A stretch of 64,000 nucleotides of DNA from Glomus cerebriforme (lineage: Eukaryota; Glomeromycota; Glomeromycetes; Glomerales; Glomeraceae), in contig QKYT01000213.1 of NCBI GenBank assembly GCA_003550305.1, forward strand, positions 6,371 to 70,370, in the 5' to 3' direction. The notes below the pieces were generated by a model, which was not told the DNA's origin, searched no databases, and worked only from the letters and a program-made list of their open reading frames with translations. Below, piece after piece: positions 48,379-58,679 of the stretch. A program made the translations under genes and the position numbers. The first letter of the stretch is position 1. Every line of letters starts with the position of its first letter.

Positions 48379-48534
48379 ATGCCTTCTTTACATAAATGAG
48401 ATATTGTTGAACGTAGAAGAAAGCGCTTTTTTAAAGAAAATTTATATCCGCAAAATATATCATTAAGAAGAATACAACAATTGCCTAGGCAAAATGTATT
48501 TTTACCATTTTTCAATGGTTCTTCTTTTTATTAA
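48379..48534 (+). pseudogene. Broken small Arg-rich family member, copy 9
   Basis: The frame from ATG 48379 to TAA 48532-48534 matches the 44442 gene codon by codon. It has a TGA at codon 7 (48397-48399) where the sister has CGA, and a 9-base in-frame deletion removing three residues after YP. After the TGA it still reads ERRRKRFFKE, SLRRIQQLPRQ and FFNGSSFY. There is no downstream Met before the basic cluster, so reinitiation is unlikely. The single C-to-T change suggests recent loss. Confidence 0.8.
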
Positions 48535-49126
48535 ACCAATAATATTTCGAGATGGGTTTGAAATTCAAACCCGATTTAAATGATATATTTATTTATGTCC
48601 TTTATACCTTTCTTTTCGATTTCCTCTTTGAACCACCAGTAACATTACTCGTTTTTATATCCAATTTGATTTTTCGAAAACACAACATCGTATTATTGAT
48701 CCTATACTTAATCTTACGTTCGATTGGTATTTCTCATGATAACGTCAATTCATAAATCTTTTTATTAATTCTTAACACGATCTCTTTTTTTCGTTTCTTT
48801 TCCTTTATTATCACAAATATTATAAAAAAAATTGTCATCTTTGATAACAATATTTTGTCGGATGTTGTTATGTAGTTAATTAAGTTTATCGTTTTTATTA
48901 TATCACAAACACAAATACGAAATTTATTATTATTATTATTTGGTAAAATGACGCGAAATCGTTAAATTTATTGGCATATAGTATAAATTGATATTTATCT
49001 ATCTGAATAAAGTACCTTTTTTTTTTAAAAAAAAAAATTGTTTAATTTCCACATATTATAAAAAGTTATTTCGTAAAATAAATAATACTTTAATATTATC
49101 AATTAGTACTATTCTGAAATTGCATT

Positions 49127-50030
49127 AATTTTAATTTATTAACTGATATATAACTTCAATCCTTCGTTTTTTTCATGCTTTTCAATCCAAAAATTTAATA
49201 ATTTTGGCATTAAATTACGTAAAATCACATTATTATTTCGTCTACTGTATATGATATCTTTAGAAAATTCAAATCTTACAAACAATTTGTTATAAGATAA
49301 TCATAAAAAGGATTCGTATACAGTAAATACCAGGTGATTTGTATAGCGATTTAATGAACATGTATACTAATAAAACCAGAATTGACAAACTTCAGTATAA
49401 AATATGAATTATATTCAGTACAATACAACTACTACTTATTTTTATATCTTATTATTGGAGTTATTGATTTATTAACTTGGAAAATTTTAGTATATTGTGG
49501 TATCATATGAATTAACAAAGAACAAACAAAAGTATTTGGTAGATACAAATTTATTGTATTTATAATTCAATATTTAATTTTTAATATAAAAAGTCAATAA
49601 GAGAAGTTATTGAAAGAATATATTACAAAGTAATTTCATATCGAATTCAATCTGTTTTATTAAATATACTGATTTTAAACTTTATTAGAAAATACAATAA
49701 TATTAAAAGATACTCTATACTATAGTGATATATACTGTAGTCTGTAGATACTAGATATATAGTATTTGTTTAATTATAAACATAACAAATTTTTTGAGTA
49801 TAGAGTTCCGCACTGTAATAATTGTTTGTATCATTTAGATTTCAGCCTTTTTGTTTAAAAATTTTAATTTTCATTAAAATAAGTCGATATTATCTATTTA
49901 AATAGGAAATTCGTGTGAATTTGTGATTTTTTATGTTTCCCTTAAAATAATAATAAAATCTTGTAGATAAAAAGACATTCTGAAGAGTGAAGAACGATAG
50001 ATCGCGAAATTCCAAAAAAAAAAAAAAAAG
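49127..50030. other. Intergenic DNA between copies 9 and 10
   Basis: No gene seen. The block 49415-49535 repeats 43567-43765 in the same orientation, so each minus-strand gene (44442 and 50031) has this block 0.5-0.7 kb downstream of its stop. This is a remnant of a shared ancestral unit. Confidence 0.55.
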
Positions 50031-50237
50031 TTAATAAAAAGGAGAACCGTTAAAGAATTGATTGGCAAATTCTTCTTGTACATTCTGTGGTGGCAATTGT
50101 TGAATTCTTTTCAACGTGTCAATATTTATCAATGATAAGCTTCTTAGACGTAGTTGACCACTTCTATTGCAATGAGCTAATAAAAATCTTCTTTTTCTTT
50201 GAATAATAATATTGTTATTTTGATTTGAAGAAATCAT
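50031..50237 (-). CDS. Small Arg-rich protein, LPPQ/GSPFY family, copy 10
   Basis: ATG at 50237-50235, stop at 50033-50031, 68 codons in one exon. Residues 14-17 (RKRR) and 25-33 (RSGQLRLRS) are basic. INIDTLKRIQQLPPQ occupies 37-51 and EEFANQFFNGSPFY ends the protein. Length and central motif match the 31419 copy. LPPQ is encoded ttg-cca-cca-cag, different at three wobble positions from copies 1-3. It lies on the opposite strand to the first seven genes. Confidence 0.85.
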   Translation of the reverse strand: MISSNQNNNIIIQRKRRFLLAHCNRSGQLRLRSLSLINIDTLKRIQQLPPQNVQEEFANQFFNGSPFY

Positions 50238-50308
50238 TGATATATCGTAATATATATATATATATTTTTTAACATCCTAATAGACTACAGTCGGTCGACT
50301 TGGTACGT

Positions 50309-50317
50309 GTATTTATA
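50309..50317 (-). promoter_or_regulatory. TATA box of the 50237 gene
   Basis: TATAAATAC on the minus strand lies 80 bases before the ATG. Confidence 0.5.
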
Positions 50318-51452
50318 TTTAGTAGTTTAACTAAATAAGTTTATAGATATAAAGACATTATTACTAAAATAGGTTAATAATCGATTACATCATGATTTTC
50401 AAAAATAAGCATTTCTCGGAGATATTAATTAACCATTTTTTTTTAAAAAAAAAATCCATGCCTTTTGAGACACCAAAATTACTGATAAATGACAATCATC
50501 TCATTGGATCATTTAATAAAAATCAATCAAGTTGTATTTTCTTATTAATTGTTAATCCATTGTATTTTTGTATTATATTGAAAAATAGAAAATATTGTGT
50601 CCCCGTAAATAACCTTAAAACCAATTTTGTTGACGTCAACATGTCGAAATGAACAAAGTAAAGATAGAAATTATTATAGCATACATTAGTAACATTACGT
50701 AATAAATTTTTCTTTTTTCGCTTTCATCCCATGAATTCTTAATAAAAATAGATTTTCATTTTCAAAGTTGTTATTAAATTTGGATCATTTTGAAAAAGTG
50801 TGATAAATGATTTAAAACAATCATATACAGTATATATTATATATATTAGACATGCCATATCTCAGCTGACTGATAGAATTGAACATTAAATTTTTCGATC
50901 TTAATATTACTAAATAAACTAAATTTTATAATATTATTATTTCCAGATTTAATCATAAAGTGGACGTTGGCAGGCTATAAATCCTATAAATGTTACAAAT
51001 TCCTACTAAAAGGGATAGATAAATTTGAGACATCATTTATTTACAGAAATTTTAATTAAAATACACTTAAGACAATAAGAAAACATGAAAACATTATTTT
51101 TTATTTTGTTTTTTTTTCAATAATAAAAAACCTTAGAAAATTTAATCAACAAATTTTAAGTATCCATACATTAAGGATATGTCTGACTCACATAAAAAAA
51201 AAAAAAGGAAAAAAATATTAATTACTGAAATGGAATACTGAATAATAATAAAATTATAAAAGAATAAAAAAAAAAAAATATATATATATATATATATATT
51301 TACAAAGGATAATAGTAAGGAGAATATGTTTACAACAGCAAATTGATATCAATTGCATTATCATTTTTTTTTTTTTAACGCTTTCATCATCCTACGCATT
51401 AATTTACGACACCTTTCGTTCTTTGTTGAATCCTCCTTGTTAATTCTTTTCA
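50318..51452. other. AT-rich intergenic DNA, no firm gene
   Basis: A plus-strand frame of 86 codons at 50392-50652 has no recognisable domain and is probably chance. The remainder contains poly-A and TA-repeat tracts near 51200-51300, just downstream of the EAF3 stop. Confidence 0.5.
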
Positions 51453-52460
51453 TTAGTATTCCCAGATAATTCTGATATAAGAAGGATCAGCAGGTTCATA
51501 TTGAACAGCGTAATAATTTTTACACCTGAGTTGCATGAACTCTGCTATCTCTCTAACCAACATTTGTATTTCCTCGGCTTTCTCTTCTTTCATTTGTATG
51601 GAAAATACAAGATCTGGTATTTTTATAATAAGTCGCATTAAATGTTCTGCACCATAAATTGAAGAATAAGGGAGTTCGGGATATTTTTCTACCATTTCAA
51701 CAAATTGTTGTCGTTCAAAACGATAAAGAAGATAAATTGGAAGTGCCTCATTAAAAAATTCTTTAAAATCTTCTACATCATCATCTACATCCAATTCTTG
51801 TTGTTTAGTAACCTTATTATGTTCTCTCAATTTTTCTAAATACCAATCTAAAAATTCCTTTAAAATGTCATCAACAGTTTTTTCTCTTGGCATTGGATGT
51901 ATAATTAATTGATTTTTAGTTATCCATTGCCATTCATCAATCATTCTAACTTTCTCTTCAATCTTTACATCAACTGATAATCTAATTCTTTTTGAACGAA
52001 ATTTTTGATTTTTTTTATCTCCTCCTTCTAAATCACTTTCATCTTCTTTAAACCTCCTTTTATTATTATTAATATTATTATCATTATTATCAGCTGAATC
52101 TTGTTCCGATGATTCAACTATAATATGCTTCTTTGGCATCATATACATTTCTATATTTTCTTGTGTCTTTTTAAGTAACCTTGATTCAGGTACCCATTCA
52201 TCCCATTTCTTATTCCATCCTTTATAATGTACATGATATTGTGGTCCTACTTCGCCAACTTTACTAGTATATATTATTCTTGTATCTAAAATTTGTGCTA
52301 TATATACTGTAGGTCCATGATAACATAAAGCTTCTTCTCCTTTTTGATATCGTAATGTTACATGAGGTGATGAATTTCCCGAACTATCATAGGATGTCGA
52401 CGAAGGTGAACTCAACGAAGAAACATCGGTTAAAGATCCATCAGAAAGTATTGAAGCCAT
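51453..52460 (-). CDS. EAF3: Eaf3/MRG15 chromodomain protein
   Basis: Uninterrupted 335-codon gene with ATG at 52460. Residues 40-108 form a chromo-barrel (GEEALCYHGPTVYIAQILD, YHVHYKGWNKKWDEWVP), which in this family reads methylated H3K36. An acidic, Asn-rich low-complexity linker (about 112-160) follows. The rest is an MRG domain (IDEWQWITKNQLIIHPMP, ILKEFLDWYLEK, EALPIYLLYRFERQQF, YGAEHLMRLIIKIPDLV), which docks partners. Eaf3/MRG15 belongs to the NuA4 acetyltransferase and Rpd3S deacetylase complexes, so it acts in nuclear chromatin during transcription. The Ser-rich first 35 residues are an extension compared with yeast. No intron is visible. Family assignment is secure. The ortholog name is by family. 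Confidence 0.93.
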   Translation of the reverse strand: MASILSDGSLTDVSSLSSPSSTSYDSSGNSSPHVTLRYQKGEEALCYHGPTVYIAQILDTRIIYTSKVGEVGPQYHVHYKGWNKKWDEWVPESRLLKKTQENIEMYMMPKKHIIVESSEQDSADNNDNNINNNKRRFKEDESDLEGGDKKNQKFRSKRIRLSVDVKIEEKVRMIDEWQWITKNQLIIHPMPREKTVDDILKEFLDWYLEKLREHNKVTKQQELDVDDDVEDFKEFFNEALPIYLLYRFERQQFVEMVEKYPELPYSSIYGAEHLMRLIIKIPDLVFSIQMKEEKAEEIQMLVREIAEFMQLRCKNYYAVQYEPADPSYIRIIWEY

Positions 52461-53104
52461 TGTTTAAAAGAGAACTTGTCAACGGAAGGTATAAGTAAGA
52501 AAAAAAAAACTTTTTTGTTTGTACTTTTTGAAAATAAATATGTTAAAAAAAATGTAAACAGTTAATATAAAATAAATGATTTTCTTTTAATTAAACACAG
52601 ACAATGAAACATATAGATTCCAAGATTTGACTGAGACTTTTAAAAGATTTAGAGTAAGAGAATAATTCTCTCTCTTTTTTATACAATCGAATATTATTGT
52701 TTATTACGAGATTAAGTCACGTGACATACTGATAGTCAAAATTATTTTAGTTATATTATTATATTAATATACAAATATATATATATATATATATATTTTT
52801 TTTAAAAAACAAAGCTCTAATAATTAATTGTTAATTAATAAAGAAATAAGAAAAGAAGAAATAATCTAATAAGACTCCATATAGAAGCAAAAATTGAATA
52901 AAACATTAATGATAGGAAACTAATTCTGATATAAAATGGTAAGCTTTTATAATGTTTTGTGATATCTGGGAAAATAATTGTAAATGCATTTGGTATAAGA
53001 ATCATTACAACATAATGAATATATGATTCAACATCTGTATTAAAATTTAAAGAGAAAGAAAAATTAGATTTCATTTTAATATAAAAAATTATTAGATATG
53101 ATAT
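52461..53104. other. Region between EAF3 and the pseudokinase gene
   Basis: Contains the EAF3 upstream region, a TA-repeat tract at 52770-52797 and a minus-strand frame at 52835-53074 (79 codons, ATG at 53074). That frame has two or three hydrophobic segments and lies only 30 bases downstream of the pseudokinase stop. It may be 3' untranslated sequence or a tiny membrane-protein gene. I could not decide. Confidence 0.4.
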
Positions 53105-54908
53105 TTAAACATTATATTTACCATCCCAATTGTCAATTATTTCTACATTGTCACCTACATTTAATAAGAATTTACGTATGTTAGATCAATGTATATATGA
53201 AAAAAGAAAAAGGAAAATCTATGTGTCATACCAATAAATGCTCCCGGAATGCTATATTCTAATGAGATATCTTTTATGACCTTATGAGGTGGTGGGGTGA
53301 GAATTTGATTGTCTTTGTTATTTTCTGCATAAGTTGAAGGTGGACGCGATAATTGTGACTCGAAATCTATTATTTATTATAAGAAATAGAAATCGCGTTA
53401 AATTTTAAATAGTTAGATTTTTTTTCTTCGAAAATGAATTACTTACCAAAAATATCCGAGTTATTATTAGCACTCCAATGAATGTCAGGATCCAAAGTAT
53501 GTTGACGCCTTGCATACAAGGAGACCATTTGATGATAAGTATCGGGAGAAAAATTTTCGGGCTCTGGTAAACTTGGGAAATCCAAAAGACGTTTTGTGTA
53601 AATAGCTTCAGGATGTGTAAAAAAATTTCCATCCTTTTGCTTCCTTTCACCATCAACAATATTAAATTCTGCTGCAATGTCAGAAGTAGAATCATTACAT
53701 AAATCTAACCACCATTGTACCCAAATATAAACTTCTTCGGCTTCAGGACGATTTAATGGATTTGCATCCCAACATCTTTTAATTAATTTGGCTAAAGATT
53801 TTGGCATTGAATTATTAATATGAGGTCTTAATCCACAACAAATTCTTTGCGCTAACAATTTATCATGAGCATTTAAATCAAATGGGGGTCTTTGAATTGC
53901 TACTTCCCACATAACTACACCAAGACTATATACATCTGCTGCTTTGTTAATTGGTCCTCCTCGTAAGACTTCTGGTGCAATATAAGGAAGAACTCCATAA
54001 ACTCCATCTGAATATGATAATGTTGGCGAATCATCACCATGATTATTCAAATTTATCTCGGTTAATATGGTGCTATTCATTAAACGTCTTAAATTTCCCG
54101 TGTGAAGATTCTTGTGGACGAAACCTGCATCATGAATACGATGAAGAACAGAAGCGACATCGGCAAGAATTTCTAATTTTGTTTTCCAATCATATTCAGG
54201 ATAAGGAAGAGAACTATATAAGTAACTTCTCATGTCTCGTTCAATGCAGCGAATAACTAATGCATAATCCTTTGTAGCTGGATCTTGAGTTATTCCATAA
54301 CATCGAATCAAACCATTTTTACCATTTTGATGTGACAATAACTAAAGAAAATAATCACATTAATACATTAGCTAAATTAGAAAAAATTTTCACAAGAAAT
54401 CACGTGAATTACTCACCTCATTAACGAAATTCGCAAAGTCAGTTGATAAACCTTGAAGGACTTTAACATAGAATTTTTTTCCAGATTCACTTCTTCCCCA
54501 TTCTTGTTTTATATTATCCCAATGAGTAATATAACCATCTAACCAACTAACAGAATAAGCGGATCCAAATCTACCAATTCCAATATGTACAACTTCCATT
54601 AAACGTTTCCATGGGATCCATTCCAATATTTGAGAATAATTTGTTGCAGTTAATTGTAAAGTAGAAATAAATTTATCAATATCTTTATTTCCACTTGTCC
54701 ATGTATCAAATCTTGCTTCAAATCTTTCGTTATTACATTTTGAACACCATTCTTCGTTAAGTTTTGGATGTTGACATTCCTTACAGAGTCCATATAATTC
54801 AAGCCTTTGTTCTAATTCAAGTCTTTGTTCTAATTCTGAATCATCTATTGAACTTGATGTCGTGTGTGTTGGAATAAAATCCGAATGTTTAAATTCCACT
54901 TCCATCAT
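53105..54908 (-). CDS. TKL-type pseudokinase with N-terminal zinc ribbon, four exons
   Basis: Exons are 54417-54908, 53447-54341, 53232-53366 and 53105-53154, with introns of 75, 80 and 77 bases, all GT..AG and in phase. The product has 523 residues. Cys42, Cys45, Cys55 and Cys58 make two CxxC pairs (zinc ribbon). The kinase fold starts near 98 with the Gly loop GIGRFG at 110-115 and ATP Lys149 in YVKVL. The catalytic loop reads HKNLHTGN (240-247) instead of HRDxxxxN, and the DFG position reads INL/NNH near 261-265. APE is kept (286-288), as is the C-lobe (DVYSLGVVMWE, CWDANPLNRP). Loss of both catalytic and metal-binding Asp predicts a pseudokinase. The C-terminal tail (after about 463) is Pro-rich and ends DNWDGKYNV. 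Such kinases are greatly expanded in these fungi, where many are active. Confidence 0.88.
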
Positions 54909-55870
54909 TAAGATTTAAATAAAATATATTTTAAAAAAAATTTTTTTTTATCCTAATGTCGCAGAAAGCATACATGCAAAAGTTGACTTTCAGCCAACGT
55001 GATTAATTTGATATAATATTAATTTTAAAAAAGTAAAGAAGATAAAAAGATAATAAAGAAAGAAAGAAAAGGGGGACCTTGAGCGCAAGCATATTAAGAT
55101 ACAAAATATAAATATCAATTACATTTTACATTGTTTATTATTTGAAAATCGATTTGATAGCAAAAATCCCCTGCATTTATTCCATCTTAATTAAAAGTTT
55201 ACTATAAATGGTATTTTAATTTAAAGTTTTGGCGCGAAAAAAAAGGACCGAAAAAAAAAATCAATTTGTAACATCAGAAAGAACCAATTATAATATTGAT
55301 TTTAATAAAATATTTAGATGCTGTCATACATGATTGATATTGTAAAATTGCATATCTTGCATTTTATACTGTTCATCACCCAAAACTAATTTGACTGTAG
55401 GTGCACAATTTATAACGTGATCACACCAATAGAAATTTTGTATTACCGAAAAAAGGTATCTGCTACCGAAATCCATTTTGTATTACCGAAAGTCATTTTA
55501 CCAAAATTCGTATTATCGAAAATCACTTGATCGAATGCTTTAACTGAAGGGACACGTCTTTCGGTAATACAGGTTCGGCAAAATGGAAGTAGACTTCGGT
55601 GAAATGTACCGAAACCGGTTAAATTGTGATAGTAAAAGAAGCATATATTAAATAAATAATTATAGAAAAATAAAATACCCTATCATTTAAATAGATATGT
55701 CTAATAATCAAATGCAGTAAAAAATCGAAAACTTATAATAATAGCAGCACTGATATTTCTAAGCCACTGGCTCCATTATTATAATATAAATCTGAGATGA
55801 ATTAATTCTTTCCTTTTTTGGGGGGGTTTGGCTCAAAAAAATTTTTGATAAAATTTTTAAACCCTTTATT
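54909..55870. other. Intergenic DNA with a TACCGAAA repeat block
   Basis: No gene seen. At 55440-55615 the words taccgaaa, attaccgaaa and the complementary ttcggtaa recur in both orientations, forming a short mirror-like repeat block. Related words occur at 23519-23602. Confidence 0.55.
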
Positions 55871-55879
55871 TCAAAGAAT

Positions 55880-56500
55880 ATGAACGAAAGTCAACAAAGA
55901 GAAGTATGCTACTTGAGGTGTGTCATTAAATTGGGAAAACTTGAGATTGAATGGTCTATTATCACACCATCCACCTGGGACTGGATTGGGCTCTTCGAAG
56001 ACAAAAACACAGAAAATAGGAATTGGCTCAATGGTCATTGGTTCTACATTGGGAATCATGGTAATCGCACAATTCTACCTGATGGACGACATGTTTACAC
56101 TGGTAGCCATTGAATCGGAACAGTTTCTGGACAAAATCAAATAAGACTTAATACATATGAGTCTTACGGAGTGTTTAAGACTTATGCATACGCTAATATA
56201 CTTAATCCTGATTTCGTAAATTTTAATAAGATTCGTGTACAGTACACTATCTTAACAGAGGATTACAACATTTATTTGACAACCACAAAATCGATTGGGG
56301 TGACAACTGGAATATGCAGAACAGAGAAAGACTCCTGGAGACCCTTCAAGAGTTTGTTGACAGAAATACAAACAATGTTAATGTTTACCTTGGAACATAT
56401 AAGACTCAAAATGTATATCTTGTTGTTGATCCCGAATCATACATAATTTACCGCGGTGGAGAGAAGGATTATTTCTTATGGTCCGGATAGAAGTTGAGCA
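55880..56500 (+). pseudogene. Broken gene of unknown family with a DWIGLF motif
   Basis: Frame 1 from ATG 55880 reads WSIITPSTWDWIGLFEDKN, then WLNGHWFYIG, and stops at 56113. Readable protein resumes at about 56171 (GVFKTYAYANILNPDFVNF), then shifts frame to a part near 56291-56488 (IDWGDNWNMQNRERLLETLQ, VYLVVDPESYIIYRGGE). The xDWIGLF motif in an Ig-like beta context recalls SKICH-type domains, but the match is short. At least one stop (56111-56113) and one frameshift (near 56280) break it. No function is assigned. Confidence 0.45.
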
Positions 56501-58133
56501 GCAACCAATATAATTATGTAACACAACACCATATAAATTAAATGCAACCGTACTTATAGTGTTTGAAGATATCCTTGAACAACTTGCCAATTCTGAAGGC
56601 GAAAGAGATGACTTAATTAAACTATTTTTAAATACATATAATATGACAAAAATAGTTATGATAAAAAAGTGTATGATAAACTTGGTTAGTTATTTATTTT
56701 AGCTGTAAGTTACATTCCGTTGTCATTTGAAGGGAGGGCCAGATGATAATTATGAACTTGATTTTGATAAGATTAGAAAAAAGACTAGGTAAACTTGAAA
56801 AAATCACACTTTAAGTGATAAATTTTAAATTAAATAGTATTAAAATACATGACTTGATTCTCTAGTCAAATGATGCCTGCTTTATGAATGAAATATACTT
56901 GTCTTACAGTACGAAAATTATATGTGTAATGAATACAGCTAAGTAAAAAATAAAAGTAATAAAATGAGAGGAAATTTTGCCCCATATAATGGTCTGCTAT
57001 TACACATTTCTATCATTCTACATGTTATATCTTTACTAAATAACACTATATAGGTTAATTATTACCTAGTTATGAGTAGATTGTTACCTGCTAATTGTTT
57101 TCAGTGTTCTGGACCTTTTTATTATTAAGATAATATCTGTGCTTTTTCACTGCTCTATGCTCCTATTATGATCAAGAGGTTATCGCCGGCACTATAGTGT
57201 AAATTCTAACCTGATCTTTGGAGTGCAATATCTTAGCTTCCACTGATTGGATTTATGCGATTCTGAAATGCCATGGATTGGAAATCTGGTAAAAATTATG
57301 GAATAAGAAATTTATCATTCCATGGACCATGGCATACCGGATCAATTTTTGCTTAGTAATACAGTTGCAATAATTGCTTAGTAATGCTTATCAATGAAAA
57401 TCATATAAGATCCAAAATCAAAAATCATAAACTATACTTTTCCTCTCATGTATTTATCTGCACACCAAGCAACTAAGAAACTTGGAATCTTATCAGACAC
57501 CTTGTATCATTGGCTAAAGTAAGGAAAAATTACTGCTAAAATGTCTCCTTCTGGTACTCACCTTTACAACATTTCTTGCATTTTTTCAGAGTTGACTTTC
57601 TGAAATGCTAATAATAACAACACTAACACCACTGCCACTACTACTACTGCTGCCGCCACTACTACCAAAAAAGGATTTCTCTATGCCCGAATCTCTAGTG
57701 TCAAGCAAAAAGAAGACCTTGAATGACAGAAACAACTCCTTAGCTTCTGATTTTCAACCTATAAACTTGTTAGTAATATCAGCTTGGATGTCAACTTCAA
57801 ATGACCAGGACTTAAGATCTTATTGAAACAGTCAAGTTGAAGAATGGTCTCAGAAATTGTAGTTACCCACTATGATTGACTCTGCCAGTTTGTTTTCAAC
57901 CTCATCCAGACATGCTCTCCCTCCATGCAACAAAAATTGTGGTTCTCTTCAACGATGTGACCTTTGACGAGCATAAACTTTCTCAAGATATCCTTGCAAT
58001 TAATACTGTCTTCATCTGTTAAATGCAAGGAAAAAAAGCTGCTCTGCATAGATGAGAGCATCAAAACAGGCAACTTAACCAAGAAGAAAAAAGTCAGTGC
58101 AATAAGAGCATATACCAAATGACAATGCTTAAA
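56501..58133. other. Sequence upstream of the MITE, possible Fanzor N-terminal extension
   Basis: From 56600 to about 57540 nothing gene-like was seen. gcttagtaat words recur at 57352 and 57378. At 57600-57665 there is an ACC/ACT microsatellite. From about 57665 to 58125 frames on + (SAWMSTSNDQDLRSY, VEEWSQKL) could be the decayed N-terminal extension of the Fanzor relic across the MITE, but this is speculative. Confidence 0.35.
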
Positions 58134-58679
58134 TAGTGTTCCGCAGACGATTCAGCCAAATCGAATTTGATTCAGAATTGATTCAGATTTGATTTGATTC
58201 AGAATTTTTGAATTGTGAATCGAATCTGAATTTGATTTAATTAGATTCGATTCATTGAATCGAATTCAAATCAGTCAAATCCAAATAAAATCTGAATCAA
58301 ATTTGATTCGACCGATTGTCATATGTTATTCATCATATGTTTAATTTTGCCTAAATTTTATAATGCTGGCCAAAATTTTTTATTTGGATCTTATGTAACA
58401 TTATACAATTCAAAAAGGAAATTTTGTTTCTCTCAAAAATTGAAATTTTGGGTTACATGAGATTTTTAAAAAGGCAATTTTATTGCAAATCATTTAATTC
58501 TGGCTGGAATTATGAATCACGTGACATTGGCGATATTCAAATCAAGAATTCAAATTGAATCTGAATTGATTTAATTTGATTCGTTTAAATATAGAATCGA
58601 ATTTAAATGATTTGTGATTTGATCAAATCAAATTCGAATCTGATTCAATTTGATTTAATTTGATTCATGCGAAATACTA
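58134..58679. mobile_element. 546-bp MITE, hAT-like, with 8-bp target duplication
   Basis: The left end TAGTGTTCCGCA and right end TGCGAAATACTA are inverted with two mismatches. Flanks TGCTTAAA (58126-58133) and TGCTTGAA (58680-58687) are an 8-bp duplication with one difference. The interior is filled with gattcgaattt/aatttgattc repeats in both orientations and a GGCTGGAATTA..CACGTGA site at 58502-58524. No transposase. It abuts the first recognisable Fanzor sequence and may have split that gene. Confidence 0.8.

Larger units (their letters stand above)
48158..49126. repeat. Right arm of the ~1 kb inverted duplication
   Basis: Reverse copy of 43829-44831. Differences include a poly-T/poly-A insertion near 49018-49045 and a 9-base deletion within the small gene. 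Contains the broken small gene 48379-48534. Confidence 0.85.

Noticed and set aside
53951..54256. 101-codon plus-strand frame
   Set aside because: It lies antisense inside the well-supported pseudokinase exon 2 and has no domain.
57605..57826. Frame with a Leu/Pro-rich start
   Set aside because: The start is an ACC/ACT microsatellite read in frame. The later part is kept only as a possible Fanzor N-terminal remnant.
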